A DNA stretch of 64,000 bases from Allocatelliglobosispora scoriae (GTDB taxonomy: Bacteria > Actinomycetota > Actinomycetes > Mycobacteriales > Micromonosporaceae). The stretch covers positions 1,068,503 through 1,132,502 of the forward strand of contig NZ_JACHMN010000002.1 in NCBI RefSeq assembly GCF_014204945.1, given 5' to 3'. This document shows positions 26,501 to 34,586 of this stretch, in pieces. A program made the position numbers and the translations under genes. How positions within the stretch are numbered: the first letter of the stretch is position 1; the number at the start of each line of letters is the position of its first letter. The notes beneath the pieces are model-generated. The model saw only the letters and a program-made list of their open reading frames with translations, was not told the DNA's origin and did not search any database.

Positions 26501-28102
26501 GTACGCGCGGTGGACGCCTCCAGCAACCTCAGCGGCTACTCCGCGACGGCGACGGCGGCGACCACGGCCACCGCCGACACGACGGCTCCGACCGCGCCGG
26601 GCGGGATCACCGCGACCCCGGTCGGCACCACCCAGATCGATCTCTCGTGGGTGGCGGCGACCGACAACGTCGGCGTCACCGGCTACCGGATCGAGCGCTG
26701 CAGCGGCGCGAGCTGCACCACCTTCGCCCAGGTCGGCACGACCACCACCGCGACGGCCTTCAGCAACACGGGCCTGACCGCGGCGACGACCTACCGGTTC
26801 CGGGTGCGGGCGGTCGACGCCGCCGGCAACCTGGGCGCCTACTCGGCGATCGTGTCGAAGGCGACCGGTGCCACCGACACCACGAAGCCGTCGACCCCGG
26901 CCGGGCTCACCGTCTCGTCGACGACCCCGAGCCAGGTCGGCCTCTCCTGGACGGCGGCGACCGACAACGTCGGAGTCACCGGTTACCGGGTCGAGCGGTG
27001 CCAGGGCGCGAGCTGCACCACCTACGCCGAGATCGCGGCGCCGACCGTCACCTCCTTCACCGACACCGGCCTCACCGCGAGCACCGCCTACCGCTACCGG
27101 GTGCGGGCGGTGGACGCGGCGGGCAACCTGAGCTCCTACTCGTCGGTCGTCACCGCGACGACCACCGCCACGCCCGACATGACGGCGCCGACGACCCCGA
27201 GCGGGCTCACCGCGACGCCGTCGGGCCAGCAGGTCGCCCTGGCCTGGACGGCATCGACCGATGCCGTCGGGGTCACCGGCTACCGGGTCGAGCGGTGCCA
27301 GGGCGACGGGTGCAGCGCCTTCATCCAGGTCGCCGCGCCCACCGGGACCAGCTTCACCGACCCGGGCCTGACGGCGTCGACGAGCTACAGCTACCGGGTG
27401 CGGGCCACCGACGCCGCGGGCAACCTGAGCCTCTACTCGGGTACGGCGACCGCCGTCACCGGGGCCGGTTCGGGACTGCCGAGCGGGCTGGTGGCGGCCT
27501 ACGGGTTCAACGCCGGCTCCGGGACCACGGCGATCGACTCGTCGGGCAACGGGAACACCGGCACGATCACCGGGGCGACGTGGGGCACCGGCAAGTACGG
27601 CGGCGCGCTGAACTTCAACGGCACGAACGCCATCGTCGGCGTACCCTCCGCTGCGTCCTTGAACGTGGGTGCGGCCATGACGCTGGCCGCCTGGATCCAG
27701 CCGACGGCCGCCCAGAGCGGCTGGAAGACGATCATGCAGCGGGAGGCGGACTCCTACTTCCTCAATGCGAGCAACTCGGCCGGGCCGCTCTTCCCGTCCG
27801 GTGGCGGCACGTTCGGCACGAACACCCAGTGGGTGAGCGGCAGCGCGGCGAGCCCGCTCAACTCCTGGACCCACGTGGCGCTCACCTATGACGGCACGAC
27901 GCTGCGGCTCTATGTCAACGGGGCGCAGGTCGCGACGAAGTCCGTCTCCGGTGCGGTGCAGTCGTCGACGAGCCCGCTGTCGATCGGCGGCAACAACCCC
28001 TACGGCGAGTATTTCAAGGGGCTGATCGACGAGGCCCAGGTCTACAACCGGGCCCTGACGGCCGCCGAGGTCACGACGGCGATGAACACCGCGATCAGCT
28101 GA
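23501..28102 (+). CDS. Secreted PQQ-dependent sugar dehydrogenase with PKD, fibronectin-III and LamG modules
   Basis: A 1533-residue exported protein. Signal peptide about 1-38 (ends KPALA). A soluble-glucose/sorbosone-dehydrogenase-type propeller (about 43-425) shows LEYAPDGRLFV, RGFWGLTFDPDF, His190 in PAHTIGEILFAPDG (position of the catalytic His in this family) and YGVRNPFRFS. Then a PKD domain (about 428-515), an Ig-like domain (518-612), FN3 (618-712), LamG (714-921), four FN3 repeats (928-1320) and a second, nearly identical LamG (1324-1533). PQQ would have to be supplied from elsewhere. It likely oxidises sugars while bound to a polysaccharide. ATG 23501 immediately precedes the signal peptide. 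Confidence 0.87.
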   Translation: MRKRQAHRRILSAAACLSLCLMLSIGSVFTSAKPALADTFSDPSFTTEVVATVAPYTLVGLEYAPDGRLFVWQKNGIVRVIKNGVLLPTPFINLSSKVNTYDDRGFWGLTFDPDFLTNGYIYMSYVYENTAETNDSSPRTSRLTRVTANPANPDVALPGSEIILLGSVSTAPCSSNPVGSDCIPADGPAHTIGEILFAPDGKMLVGNGDGSSAAFADPAALQAQNLDSYSGKILRLNKDGSAPTDNPFYNGSNSIRSKVWLYGVRNPFRFSLQPVTGDIWFGDVGWNTWEEIDRGVRGGNYGWPCYEGAGTVSAYASKPACTSLVASTVKAPYNTYNHSIGTAAIGGPFYTATVYPTQYRGNYFYADYSGNYIKRITFDASGNPTGIQPFATNVEAPVSITLGPDGQLYYLSFTTGEIRRIRYNGPSAAATATPTAGYSPLTVAFSSAGSVNPGGGALTYLWDFGDGATSTAANPSHTYTAPGIASFNAVLTVTNAGGASSTSTVKVTVGSGPPVPVISAPATGLAVQPGDTVSFQGSAGDPEDGTLAPASLSWTVLLHHNTHVHTFVGGSGTSGSFVAEDHGPVGTFSYEIILTATDSSGLKTSTSVNVAVGSDTIAPSVPASLTATPSGLNMGVGWAASTDNSAVAGYRVQRCQGSGCSTFAQVGAPDTTSFIDTGLAPLTTYSYRVAAVDATGNVSAYSAAVTATTGADARPPGLVAGYAFDAGSGTTAADISGNGNTGTITGATWATGKYGGALSFNGTSDVVRVPTSASLNVGAAMTLAAWIQPTAAQSGWKTIMQRETDAYFLNASNSTGALFPSGGATVGSSTQWLSGSTASPVGAWTHVALTYDGSLLRLYVNGVQVNSKAATGAVQSSSSPLWIGGNNPYGEYFRGLIDEAEVYNRALTVAEIQTVMTDPLLPPVADTTAPSTPTGLTATSGGGSQINLAWTASTDNVGVSGYQIERCTGASCSNFAQVGTASSASFGDTGLAATTSYTYRVRAVDASSNLSGYSATATAATTATADTTAPTAPGGITATPVGTTQIDLSWVAATDNVGVTGYRIERCSGASCTTFAQVGTTTTATAFSNTGLTAATTYRFRVRAVDAAGNLGAYSAIVSKATGATDTTKPSTPAGLTVSSTTPSQVGLSWTAATDNVGVTGYRVERCQGASCTTYAEIAAPTVTSFTDTGLTASTAYRYRVRAVDAAGNLSSYSSVVTATTTATPDMTAPTTPSGLTATPSGQQVALAWTASTDAVGVTGYRVERCQGDGCSAFIQVAAPTGTSFTDPGLTASTSYSYRVRATDAAGNLSLYSGTATAVTGAGSGLPSGLVAAYGFNAGSGTTAIDSSGNGNTGTITGATWGTGKYGGALNFNGTNAIVGVPSAASLNVGAAMTLAAWIQPTAAQSGWKTIMQREADSYFLNASNSAGPLFPSGGGTFGTNTQWVSGSAASPLNSWTHVALTYDGTTLRLYVNGAQVATKSVSGAVQSSTSPLSIGGNNPYGEYFKGLIDEAQVYNRALTAAEVTTAMNTAIS
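25643..26265 (+). repeat. LamG-encoding direct repeat, first copy
   Basis: This stretch and 27472-28102 encode near-identical LamG domains (shared segments AAMTLAAWIQPTAAQSGWKT and IGGNNPYGEYF) with close DNA identity, pointing to a recent in-gene duplication. Confidence 0.75.
27472..28102 (+). repeat. LamG-encoding direct repeat, second copy
   Basis: Second member of the in-gene duplication; it forms the C-terminus of the dehydrogenase. Four FN3 units between the copies are also repeated, so the whole 3' half is recombination-prone. Confidence 0.75.
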
Positions 28103-28154
28103 CGCGTTCGCCGGAAGGGACCGGGAGTTCTACTGGGCCCTCGAGCTGGAGTGA

Positions 28155-28199
28155 TGCCCCTTTAGCACCAACTCTTGAAGAGTTGGTGCTAAAGGGGCA
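28155..28199. terminator. 22-bp perfect hairpin after the dehydrogenase gene
   Basis: Arms 28155-28176 and 28178-28199 are exact complements around a minimal loop. It is lower in GC than its surroundings (core AGCACCAACTCTT) and sits between the dehydrogenase and NRPS genes. Confidence 0.75.
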
Positions 28200-28299
28200 C
28201 GCGTGACCCCGAGCGTTCGCCTCGCCATCATCCGCGCGTCACCGCAGCATGCGGCCCGGTTGCTAGGCTGAAAGCGATGATCGGGATCAGGGAAGTGCC

Positions 28300-31200
28300 G
28301 TGGAGCTAACCGCCGTCTACACCGCCGGTGCCGCACCGGCGGAGCGGACGCTGATCGAGATCCTCGCCGGTACGACCGCGCACCACGGCCACGCCGCCGC
28401 GATCGACGACGGGACCCGGGTCCTCACCTACCGACGGCTCGCCGAGGAGATCGAAGCCCGCCGCAGGCAGCTCGCCGCAGCCGGGATCGGTGTCGGCGAC
28501 CGGGTGGGGATCAGGATCGCCTCCGGGACCGCCGAGCTCTACATCGCAGTCCTCGCCGTGCTCAGTGCCGGTGCCGCTTACGTGCCGGTGGATGCCGACG
28601 ATCCCGACGAGCGGGCCGAGCTGGTCTTCGCCGAGGCCGAGGCCTGCGCCGTGCTCGGCGACGGCGGCACGCTCACCCCGCTCACGGCCCCACACGGGGT
28701 GGTCGGCGCGCCCGGACCCGACGACGACGCGTGGATCATCTTCACCTCCGGGTCCACCGGCAAGCCGAAGGGCGTCGCGGTCACCCACCGGTCCGCCGCG
28801 GCCTTCGTCGACGCCGAGGCGCTGCTCTTCCTCGCCGACGAGCCGATCGGTACGCAGGACCGGGTGCTCGCCGGACTCTCGGTCGCCTTCGACGCCTCCT
28901 GCGAGGAGATGTGGCTCGCCTGGCGGCACGGCGCCTGCCTGGTTCCCGCACCCCGATCGCTGGTGCGGACCGGGGTCGACCTCGGTCCGTGGCTGGTCGA
29001 GCAGCGGATCACCATCGTCTCCACCGTGCCGACGCTCGCCGGGCTCTGGCCGACCGAGGCCCTCGAAGAGGTGCGACTGCTGATCTTCGGCGGCGAGGCG
29101 TGCCCGCCCGAGCTCGCCGAGCGGATGGCGGTCGAGGGGCGCGAAGTCTGGAACACCTACGGCCCGACCGAGGCGACGGTCGTCGCCTGCGCCGCGCAGC
29201 TCAACCCCGATGAGCCGGTCCGGATCGGGCTGCCGCTCGCGGGCTGGGAACTCGCGGTCGTCGACGACTCCGGACAACCGGTGCCGATGGGCGGCAGCGG
29301 CGAGCTCGTCATCGGCGGGGTCGGGCTCGCCCGCTACCTCGACAAGGACAGGGACGCCGAGAAGTACCCGGCACTGCCCGCTCTGGGCTGGGGCCGGGCC
29401 TATCGCAGCGGCGACCTCGTGCGGGCCGACCCCGAGGGCCTCACCTTCCTCGGGCGCGGCGACGAGCAGGTCAAGCTCGGCGGGCGGCGGATCGAGCTCG
29501 GCGAGGTCGACGCCGCGCTGCAGGCCCTGCCGGGCGTGATCGGCGGGGCCAGCGCCATCCAGCGCACCAGGGCGGGCAACCAGATCCTCGTCGGCTATGT
29601 GGTGGTCGGCGCCGACGCGGCCTTCGACCACGACGCGTCGGTGCTGCGCCTGCGCGAGCAGCTGCCCGCCGCGCTGGTGCCGCTCGTCGCGGTGGTCGAG
29701 GGGCTTCCCACGCGTACCTCGGGGAAGATCGATCGGGCCGCGCTGCCGTGGCCGCTCACGACCGGCCCGGGACCCGCGGCCGGCGTCGTCCTGACCCCGA
29801 CGCAGGCCTGGCTGGCCGAGGAGTGGGCGGAGATCCTCGGCGTCGTCGTCGAGGACCCGGCGGCGGACTTCTTCAACAACGGCGGCGGCAGCCTCACCGC
29901 CGCGCAGCTCACGGCCCGGATCCGCACCCGGCATCCGCAGGTCTCCGTGCTCGACGTCTATCAGAATCCCAAGCTCGGCGAGCTCGCGGCGCTGCTCGAC
30001 GCCTATGAGGGCGTGCGGCCGACCCGGCGCGAGATCACCGCGACGCCACCCGCGGCCGGGATCGCGCAGAGCCTGCTCACGGTGCCGCTGCTCACCGTCG
30101 TCGGGCTCCGCTGGACGACCGCCCTCGCCGCGCTGAGCACCCTCGCCGCCGCGACCGGCCTGCTCCCCTGGGCCCCGAGCGTCTCCTGGTGGTGGCTGGG
30201 CGCGGCGTGGCTGGTCCTCTTCAGCCCGGCCGGGCGGATCGCCATCGCCGCCGGTGGGGCCCGGTTGCTGCTGCGCCGGGTGCGGCCGGGGCGCTACCCG
30301 CGCGGCGGCTCGACGCACCTGCGGCTGTGGGCGGCGCAGCAGCTCGCCGACGTGAGCGGGGTCGCTTCGGTCTCCGGCGCCTCCTGGACCACCGCCTATG
30401 CCCGCGCGCTCGGGGTGAAGGTCGGCCGCGACGTCGACCTGCACTCGGCGCCGCCCATCACCGGCCTGCTCAAGCTCGGCAAGGGCGCCGCGATCGAGCC
30501 CGAGGTCGACCTCGCGGGCCACTGGCTCGACGGCGACGTGCTCATCATCGGCAAGATCCGGATCGGCGCGGGCGCACACGTCGGCGCCCGCAGCACGCTG
30601 CTGCCCGGCGCCCGGATCGGCAAGAACGCCGACATCGCCGCCGGCTCCGTCGTGGACGGCACGGTCCCCGCAGGCCAGCGCTGGTCCGGCTCGCCCGCCG
30701 AGCGGCTCGGCGGCCCGCCGCAGGCCTGGCCCACCGCGCGCACCGAGCGGTCCAACCGCTGGTCGCTCGCCTACGGTCTCACCTCGGCGCTGCTCGGCCT
30801 GTTGCCGCTGGTCGCGGCCCTGCCCGGCATCGCGCTGATCGGCTCGGCCGTCGCCGGTGCGGCCTCCCCCGGCGCCGCGGTGGTCGCGGCGCTCCCGGCC
30901 GTCCCGCTCGCCGCCCTCACCTACCTCATCGGGTACGCCGTCCTCGTGCTCGCCTGCGTCCGCGCCCTCGGCATCGGGCTCCGCGAGGGCTACCACCCCG
31001 TGCACGGACGGATCGCCTGGCAGGCCTGGGCCACCGAGCGCCTGATGGAGACGGCCCGGACCGCGCTCTACCCGATCTACGCCAGCCTCTTCACCCCGGT
31101 CTGGCTGCGCCTGCTCGGCGCGAAGGTCGGCCACGACGTCGAGGCCTCGACCGTGCTCGCCATCCCGGCGATGACGACGATCTCCGACGGCGCGTTCCTC

Positions 31201-32157
31201 GCCGACGACACGATGATCGCCGTCTACCAGCTCAACGGCGGCTGGCTGCACCTCGCCCCGGCGAGCATCGGCAAGCAGGCGTTCCTCGGCAATTCCGGGA
31301 TGGCGGCGCCGGGCCACGCGGTCCCCAACCGGGGACTGGTCGGGGTGCTCTCGGCGGCGCCGCGGCGGTCCAAGAAGGGCTCGTCCTGGCTGGGGATGCC
31401 GCCGATGCCGCTGCGCCGGGTCAAGCAGGAGGGCGACGCCGCGCGGACCTTCCGGCCGACCGCCCGGCTCAAGGTCATCCGTTCGCTGATCGAGCTGTGC
31501 CGTATCGTCCCGGTGATGGCGAGCGCGACCCTGGCGATCGGTGTCCTGGCGACGCTGCTGACCCTGTGGCAGGAGCTGGGGCTGCTCGTCGCCGCCCTGC
31601 TCAGCGGCGTCGTCCTGCTCGCCGCCGGCCTCCTCGCCGCGCTGACCGCCACCGCCGCGAAGTGGCTGCTGGTGGGGCGCTTCCGCACCCGGGACCGGCC
31701 ACTGTGGAGCCCCTTCGTCTGGCGCAACGAGCTCGCCGACACCTTCGTCGAAGTCCTCGCCGTGCCGTGGCTGATCGGCTCCGTGCTCGGCACGCCGCTG
31801 CTCGCCGCCTGGCTGCGCAGCATGGGCGCGCGGATCGGCCGGGGCGCGTGGTCGGAGACCTACTGGCTGCCCGAGTCCGACCTGGTGCGGCTCGGTGACG
31901 GCGTCACGGTCAACCGGGGCTGCGTCGTGCAGACCCACCTCTTCCACGACCGCGTCATGACGATGGACACCGTGCGGATGGGCGACTTCTCGACGCTCGG
32001 CCCGCACGGGATCGTGCTGCCCGGCGCCGAGATCGGCGAGCGCACCACCATCGGGCCGGGCTCGCTCGTCATGCGCGGCGACGCCCTGCCCGACGACACC
32101 CGCTGGCTCGGCAACCCGATCTCCGTATGGCCGGCCCAGCGCGGACGGCGCGGGTGA
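28300..32157 (+). CDS. Pls/PosA-type membrane NRPS, predicted cationic amino-acid homopolymer synthetase
   Basis: A 1285-residue single-module NRPS. Adenylation domain (about 10-490): IIFTSGSTGKPKG (147 onward), YGPTE at 287 and the RTSGKIDR lysine. The carrier domain has the phosphopantetheine serine at Ser531 (NNGGGSLTAAQL). The rest alternates membrane helices with soluble domains, including hexapeptide-like strands (IGKIRIGAGAHVGARS; later TTIGPGSLVMRG), exactly the architecture of epsilon-poly-L-lysine synthetase, which joins monomers without thioesterase or ordinary C domains. My hand-read specificity code is DAESIGTVVK, close to the lysine code of bacitracin synthetase as I recall it. 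GTG 28300 follows GGGAAG. The M1 peptidase is coupled by a GTGA overlap. Confidence 0.9.
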   Translation: MELTAVYTAGAAPAERTLIEILAGTTAHHGHAAAIDDGTRVLTYRRLAEEIEARRRQLAAAGIGVGDRVGIRIASGTAELYIAVLAVLSAGAAYVPVDADDPDERAELVFAEAEACAVLGDGGTLTPLTAPHGVVGAPGPDDDAWIIFTSGSTGKPKGVAVTHRSAAAFVDAEALLFLADEPIGTQDRVLAGLSVAFDASCEEMWLAWRHGACLVPAPRSLVRTGVDLGPWLVEQRITIVSTVPTLAGLWPTEALEEVRLLIFGGEACPPELAERMAVEGREVWNTYGPTEATVVACAAQLNPDEPVRIGLPLAGWELAVVDDSGQPVPMGGSGELVIGGVGLARYLDKDRDAEKYPALPALGWGRAYRSGDLVRADPEGLTFLGRGDEQVKLGGRRIELGEVDAALQALPGVIGGASAIQRTRAGNQILVGYVVVGADAAFDHDASVLRLREQLPAALVPLVAVVEGLPTRTSGKIDRAALPWPLTTGPGPAAGVVLTPTQAWLAEEWAEILGVVVEDPAADFFNNGGGSLTAAQLTARIRTRHPQVSVLDVYQNPKLGELAALLDAYEGVRPTRREITATPPAAGIAQSLLTVPLLTVVGLRWTTALAALSTLAAATGLLPWAPSVSWWWLGAAWLVLFSPAGRIAIAAGGARLLLRRVRPGRYPRGGSTHLRLWAAQQLADVSGVASVSGASWTTAYARALGVKVGRDVDLHSAPPITGLLKLGKGAAIEPEVDLAGHWLDGDVLIIGKIRIGAGAHVGARSTLLPGARIGKNADIAAGSVVDGTVPAGQRWSGSPAERLGGPPQAWPTARTERSNRWSLAYGLTSALLGLLPLVAALPGIALIGSAVAGAASPGAAVVAALPAVPLAALTYLIGYAVLVLACVRALGIGLREGYHPVHGRIAWQAWATERLMETARTALYPIYASLFTPVWLRLLGAKVGHDVEASTVLAIPAMTTISDGAFLADDTMIAVYQLNGGWLHLAPASIGKQAFLGNSGMAAPGHAVPNRGLVGVLSAAPRRSKKGSSWLGMPPMPLRRVKQEGDAARTFRPTARLKVIRSLIELCRIVPVMASATLAIGVLATLLTLWQELGLLVAALLSGVVLLAAGLLAALTATAAKWLLVGRFRTRDRPLWSPFVWRNELADTFVEVLAVPWLIGSVLGTPLLAAWLRSMGARIGRGAWSETYWLPESDLVRLGDGVTVNRGCVVQTHLFHDRVMTMDTVRMGDFSTLGPHGIVLPGAEIGERTTIGPGSLVMRGDALPDDTRWLGNPISVWPAQRGRRG

Positions 32158-33482
32158 ACCCCGGTTCGGAGCCTCGGCCGGGCGCGGAGCATTCGACCGA
32201 CCCCTACCTGCCCGGGCACGGCAACGGCGGCTACCGGGTGCGCCGCTACGAACTGGAGCTGGACTACCGGATCGGGCCCAACCGGCTCGGCGGCCGGGCC
32301 GTGATCAGCGCCGTCGCCGAGCACGGGCTGACGCGTTTCTCCCTCGACCTCGCCGACCTGCGGGTCGCCGCCGTCCTCGTCGACGGGGCGCCCGCGAAAT
32401 ACCAGCACCGCAACGGCAAGCTCGCGATCCGGCCGGGTGCCGCGATCGCCGCTGGGAGCGGCTTCCGGGTGGAGGTGCGCTATGGCGGCAGGCCACGGCC
32501 GGTCCGCGGGCGGTGGGGTGACATCGGCTGGGACGAGCTCACCGACGGGGCTCTCGTCGCGAGCCAGCCGATCGGCGCGCCGTCCTGGTTCCCGTGCAAC
32601 GACCACCCCGCCGACAAGGCCAGCTATCGGATCACGCTGACCACGGCCTCCGCCTACGCCGTGGTGGTCACCGGTGACCTGCTGTCCCGGCACCGGACGC
32701 CGGGCGGGACGACCTGGGTCTTCGAGCGGGCCGAACCCACCGCCACCTACCTGATGAGTGTCCAGATCGGACGGTATGTCGACCTCGACCTGGGCGGCAC
32801 CGAGGTGCCCCAGCGAGCCGCCGTCCCGCCCCGGCTGACCCGGCTCGCCCAGCACGACCTCGGCCGCCACGACCTGATCATGCAGACCCTGCAGCGGTTC
32901 TTCGGCCCCTACCCCTTCACGGAGTACGTGCTGGTCGTCGCCGATGACGACCTCGACGACCCGATCGAGGCGCAGGGGATCTCGGTCTTCGGCGCCAACC
33001 ACCTCGACGGACGGCGTACCCACGAGCGGCTCGTCGTGCACGAGCTGGCGCACCAGTGGTTCGGCAACAGCCTCACCATCGCCGACTGGCGGCACATCTG
33101 GCTCAACGAGGGCTTCGCCACCTATGCGGAGTGGCTCTGGTCGGAGGCGACCGGCGGCCCGACCGCCGACGACCTGGCGCGGACCTGGCACACCCGGCTC
33201 TCGCTGCTGCCCGCCGATTTCGTCCTCGCCGATCCGGGGGTCGCGCGGATGTTCGACGAGCGGGTCTACAAGCGCGGCGGGCTGGTCCTGCACGCGCTGC
33301 GCCGCCAGATCGGCGACAAGCCGTTCTTCGCGATCCTGCGCTCCTGGGCGGCCGAGAACCGCCACGCCACGGTCACCACCAGCGCTTTCATCGCACTGGC
33401 CGAACGCAACGCCCTCGCCGACCTGACGGACTTCTTCCGCGCGTGGCTCTGGGAGCCCCCGCTCCCCCACCCTGAATTTTAA
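32154..33482 (+). CDS. M1-family zinc metallopeptidase
   Basis: A 442-residue aminopeptidase-type enzyme, compact compared with PepN. The zinc site is complete: His296-Glu297-x-x-His300 (HELAHQWFG) and Glu319 (LNEGFATYAE), preceded by the exopeptidase-loop counterpart IEAQGISVFG. No signal peptide is apparent, so it should act in the cytoplasm. Its GTG start overlaps the TGA of the Pls-type gene, so the two are made together; known poly-lysine-degrading enzymes of Streptomyces are zinc aminopeptidases, making product trimming or self-protection a reasonable inference. Its TAA stop lies inside the second 54-bp repeat copy. Confidence 0.9.
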   Translation: MNPGSEPRPGAEHSTDPYLPGHGNGGYRVRRYELELDYRIGPNRLGGRAVISAVAEHGLTRFSLDLADLRVAAVLVDGAPAKYQHRNGKLAIRPGAAIAAGSGFRVEVRYGGRPRPVRGRWGDIGWDELTDGALVASQPIGAPSWFPCNDHPADKASYRITLTTASAYAVVVTGDLLSRHRTPGGTTWVFERAEPTATYLMSVQIGRYVDLDLGGTEVPQRAAVPPRLTRLAQHDLGRHDLIMQTLQRFFGPYPFTEYVLVVADDDLDDPIEAQGISVFGANHLDGRRTHERLVVHELAHQWFGNSLTIADWRHIWLNEGFATYAEWLWSEATGGPTADDLARTWHTRLSLLPADFVLADPGVARMFDERVYKRGGLVLHALRRQIGDKPFFAILRSWAAENRHATVTTSAFIALAERNALADLTDFFRAWLWEPPLPHPEF

Positions 33483-33523
33483 TGCTGGACACGCCGGGAA
33501 ATCTGCAATAAATGTCAGGATCG
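33470..33523 (-). repeat. 54-bp inverted repeat, copy 2
   Basis: Reverse-complement partner of 23121-23174 (four mismatches in 54). The M1 peptidase ends inside it (CCT GAA TTT TAA), so its last codons come from the repeat. Confidence 0.85.
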
Positions 33524-33556
33524 ACCCGGACCGACAGCCGACGTAGGCTGAGTCTC

Positions 33557-33775
33557 GTGGGTGATTTCCTCGCGATCCTGGCGATCCTGGCGGCTTTCGC
33601 CGGGGTCCTCGGCCTGCTGGCCTGGCTCGCCTCGCTGGCTCGGCGGCGCAGGGTCGGCGGCTCGGTGCTGGGCGTGGTCGACGAGGCCTTCCGCCCGACG
33701 TCGCACGAGACCCGCATCGAGATCCAGGTGCAGAACGAGCGGATGATAGCCGCGCCGTCCCCGGGCGACCGATAG
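33557..33775 (+). CDS. Small single-helix membrane protein
   Basis: A 72-residue protein, MGDFLAILAILAAFAGVLGL, giving one membrane helix at about 3-26, then RRRR and a polar tail. No family recognised. GTG 33557 is chosen because the helix begins there; an upstream ATG at 33512 would start inside the repeat. A 13-bp terminator follows. Confidence 0.6.
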   Translation: MGDFLAILAILAAFAGVLGLLAWLASLARRRRVGGSVLGVVDEAFRPTSHETRIEIQVQNERMIAAPSPGDR

Positions 33776-33792
33776 GTCCCTGAGCCACGCTG

Positions 33793-33823
33793 CGGGCGGG
33801 ACCGGGTCGACCGGTCCCGCCCG
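33793..33823. terminator. 13-bp bidirectional terminator
   Basis: Arms 33793-33805 and 33811-33823 are exact complements with a GTCGA loop, placed between the convergent ends of the small membrane protein and the lipoprotein gene. Confidence 0.75.
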
Positions 33824-33830
33824 GCCGGCG

Positions 33831-34514
33831 TCACGCCGTGACCGCGTTGGCGACCGCCTGGGCGACGATGTCGCCGTAGTCGGTGGGAGCCCAGCCCCGC
33901 TCGTCGAACTCCAGCCAGATGAGCAGGTTGCGGGCCGCCACCAGGATCCCGTCGATCGGCACGTCCAGCACGTCGCTCCTGGTCGGGACCCGGTAGGCGG
34001 TGAAGTTGCCGCCGGTGAAGCTGTCGCCGCACTGGCCCGCGTGGCGGGCGATCACCGTCGTCGCGGCGACCACGGCCGGATCGAGCAGGACGATGGATTC
34101 CCGGATCTCCTGCGGTTCGATGACGGTGCCCTCCGGCACCGGCCGATGCCCGCGGATGAACCCGGACACGACCGTCGAGGCGTGCTCGCGGGCGAGGGTC
34201 GCGTACGCCTGGGCCGGCGTCCCGGCAACCCACGGGAAGGGCTTGTCGCACGCCGCCGCGGTGGTCGGCGCGGTATCGGTGCACCCGGCCGGATCGAGCG
34301 CCGCGGCCTGGAATCCGGCCATGTGGCTGGTGGTGTGCGGCCACACCTGATCGACCTGGAGCACCGCCTGCGCGGGCACCTCGATCTCGGTCGCGCAGCT
34401 CGCAGCGGCCGGTGCGGCCGGCTGCTGCGGGCGGTGCGAGCAGCCGCCGGCGGTCAGGACGACACCGCATGCGACGGCGACGGCCGCGGCACGGGCGAAG
34501 GAAAGCGGGAACAT
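33831..34514 (-). CDS. Putative lipoprotein of unknown function
   Basis: A 227-residue protein with a lipoprotein signal: hydrophobic core AAAVAVACGVVLTAGGC, with Cys25 in an LTAGGC lipobox. The mature part has four further cysteines (SCATEIE, GCTDT, ACDKPF, QCGDSF), probably two disulfides, and no recognisable domain. ATG 34514 has GAGGTAG upstream. It sits next to a second exported protein read in the same direction, but a strong hairpin between them argues for separate transcripts. Confidence 0.7.
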   Translation of the reverse strand: MFPLSFARAAAVAVACGVVLTAGGCSHRPQQPAAPAAASCATEIEVPAQAVLQVDQVWPHTTSHMAGFQAAALDPAGCTDTAPTTAAACDKPFPWVAGTPAQAYATLAREHASTVVSGFIRGHRPVPEGTVIEPQEIRESIVLLDPAVVAATTVIARHAGQCGDSFTGGNFTAYRVPTRSDVLDVPIDGILVAARNLLIWLEFDERGWAPTDYGDIVAQAVANAVTA

Positions 34515-34535
34515 GTCTACCTCACAGGGACAGGC

Positions 34536-34572
34536 GGCTCGGTGGTACGCCGGACCGGCGTACCACCGAGCC
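34536..34572 (-). terminator. 18-bp perfect hairpin between two exported-protein genes
   Basis: Arms 34536-34553 and 34555-34572 are exact complements. It lies 15 bases beyond the stop of the secreted-protein gene and just before the lipoprotein start. Confidence 0.75.
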
Positions 34573-34586
34573 TGCGGGGGGCGTGA

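Noticed and set aside
28306-32007. Minus-strand open frame of 1233 codons opposite the Pls-type gene
   Set aside because: Same antisense artefact; the plus strand has complete NRPS motifs.
33388-34470. Minus-strand 360-codon frame over the second 54-bp repeat and lipoprotein gene
   Set aside because: Contains the translated repeat and is out of frame with the lipoprotein, whose signal sequence and ribosome-binding site support the other frame.
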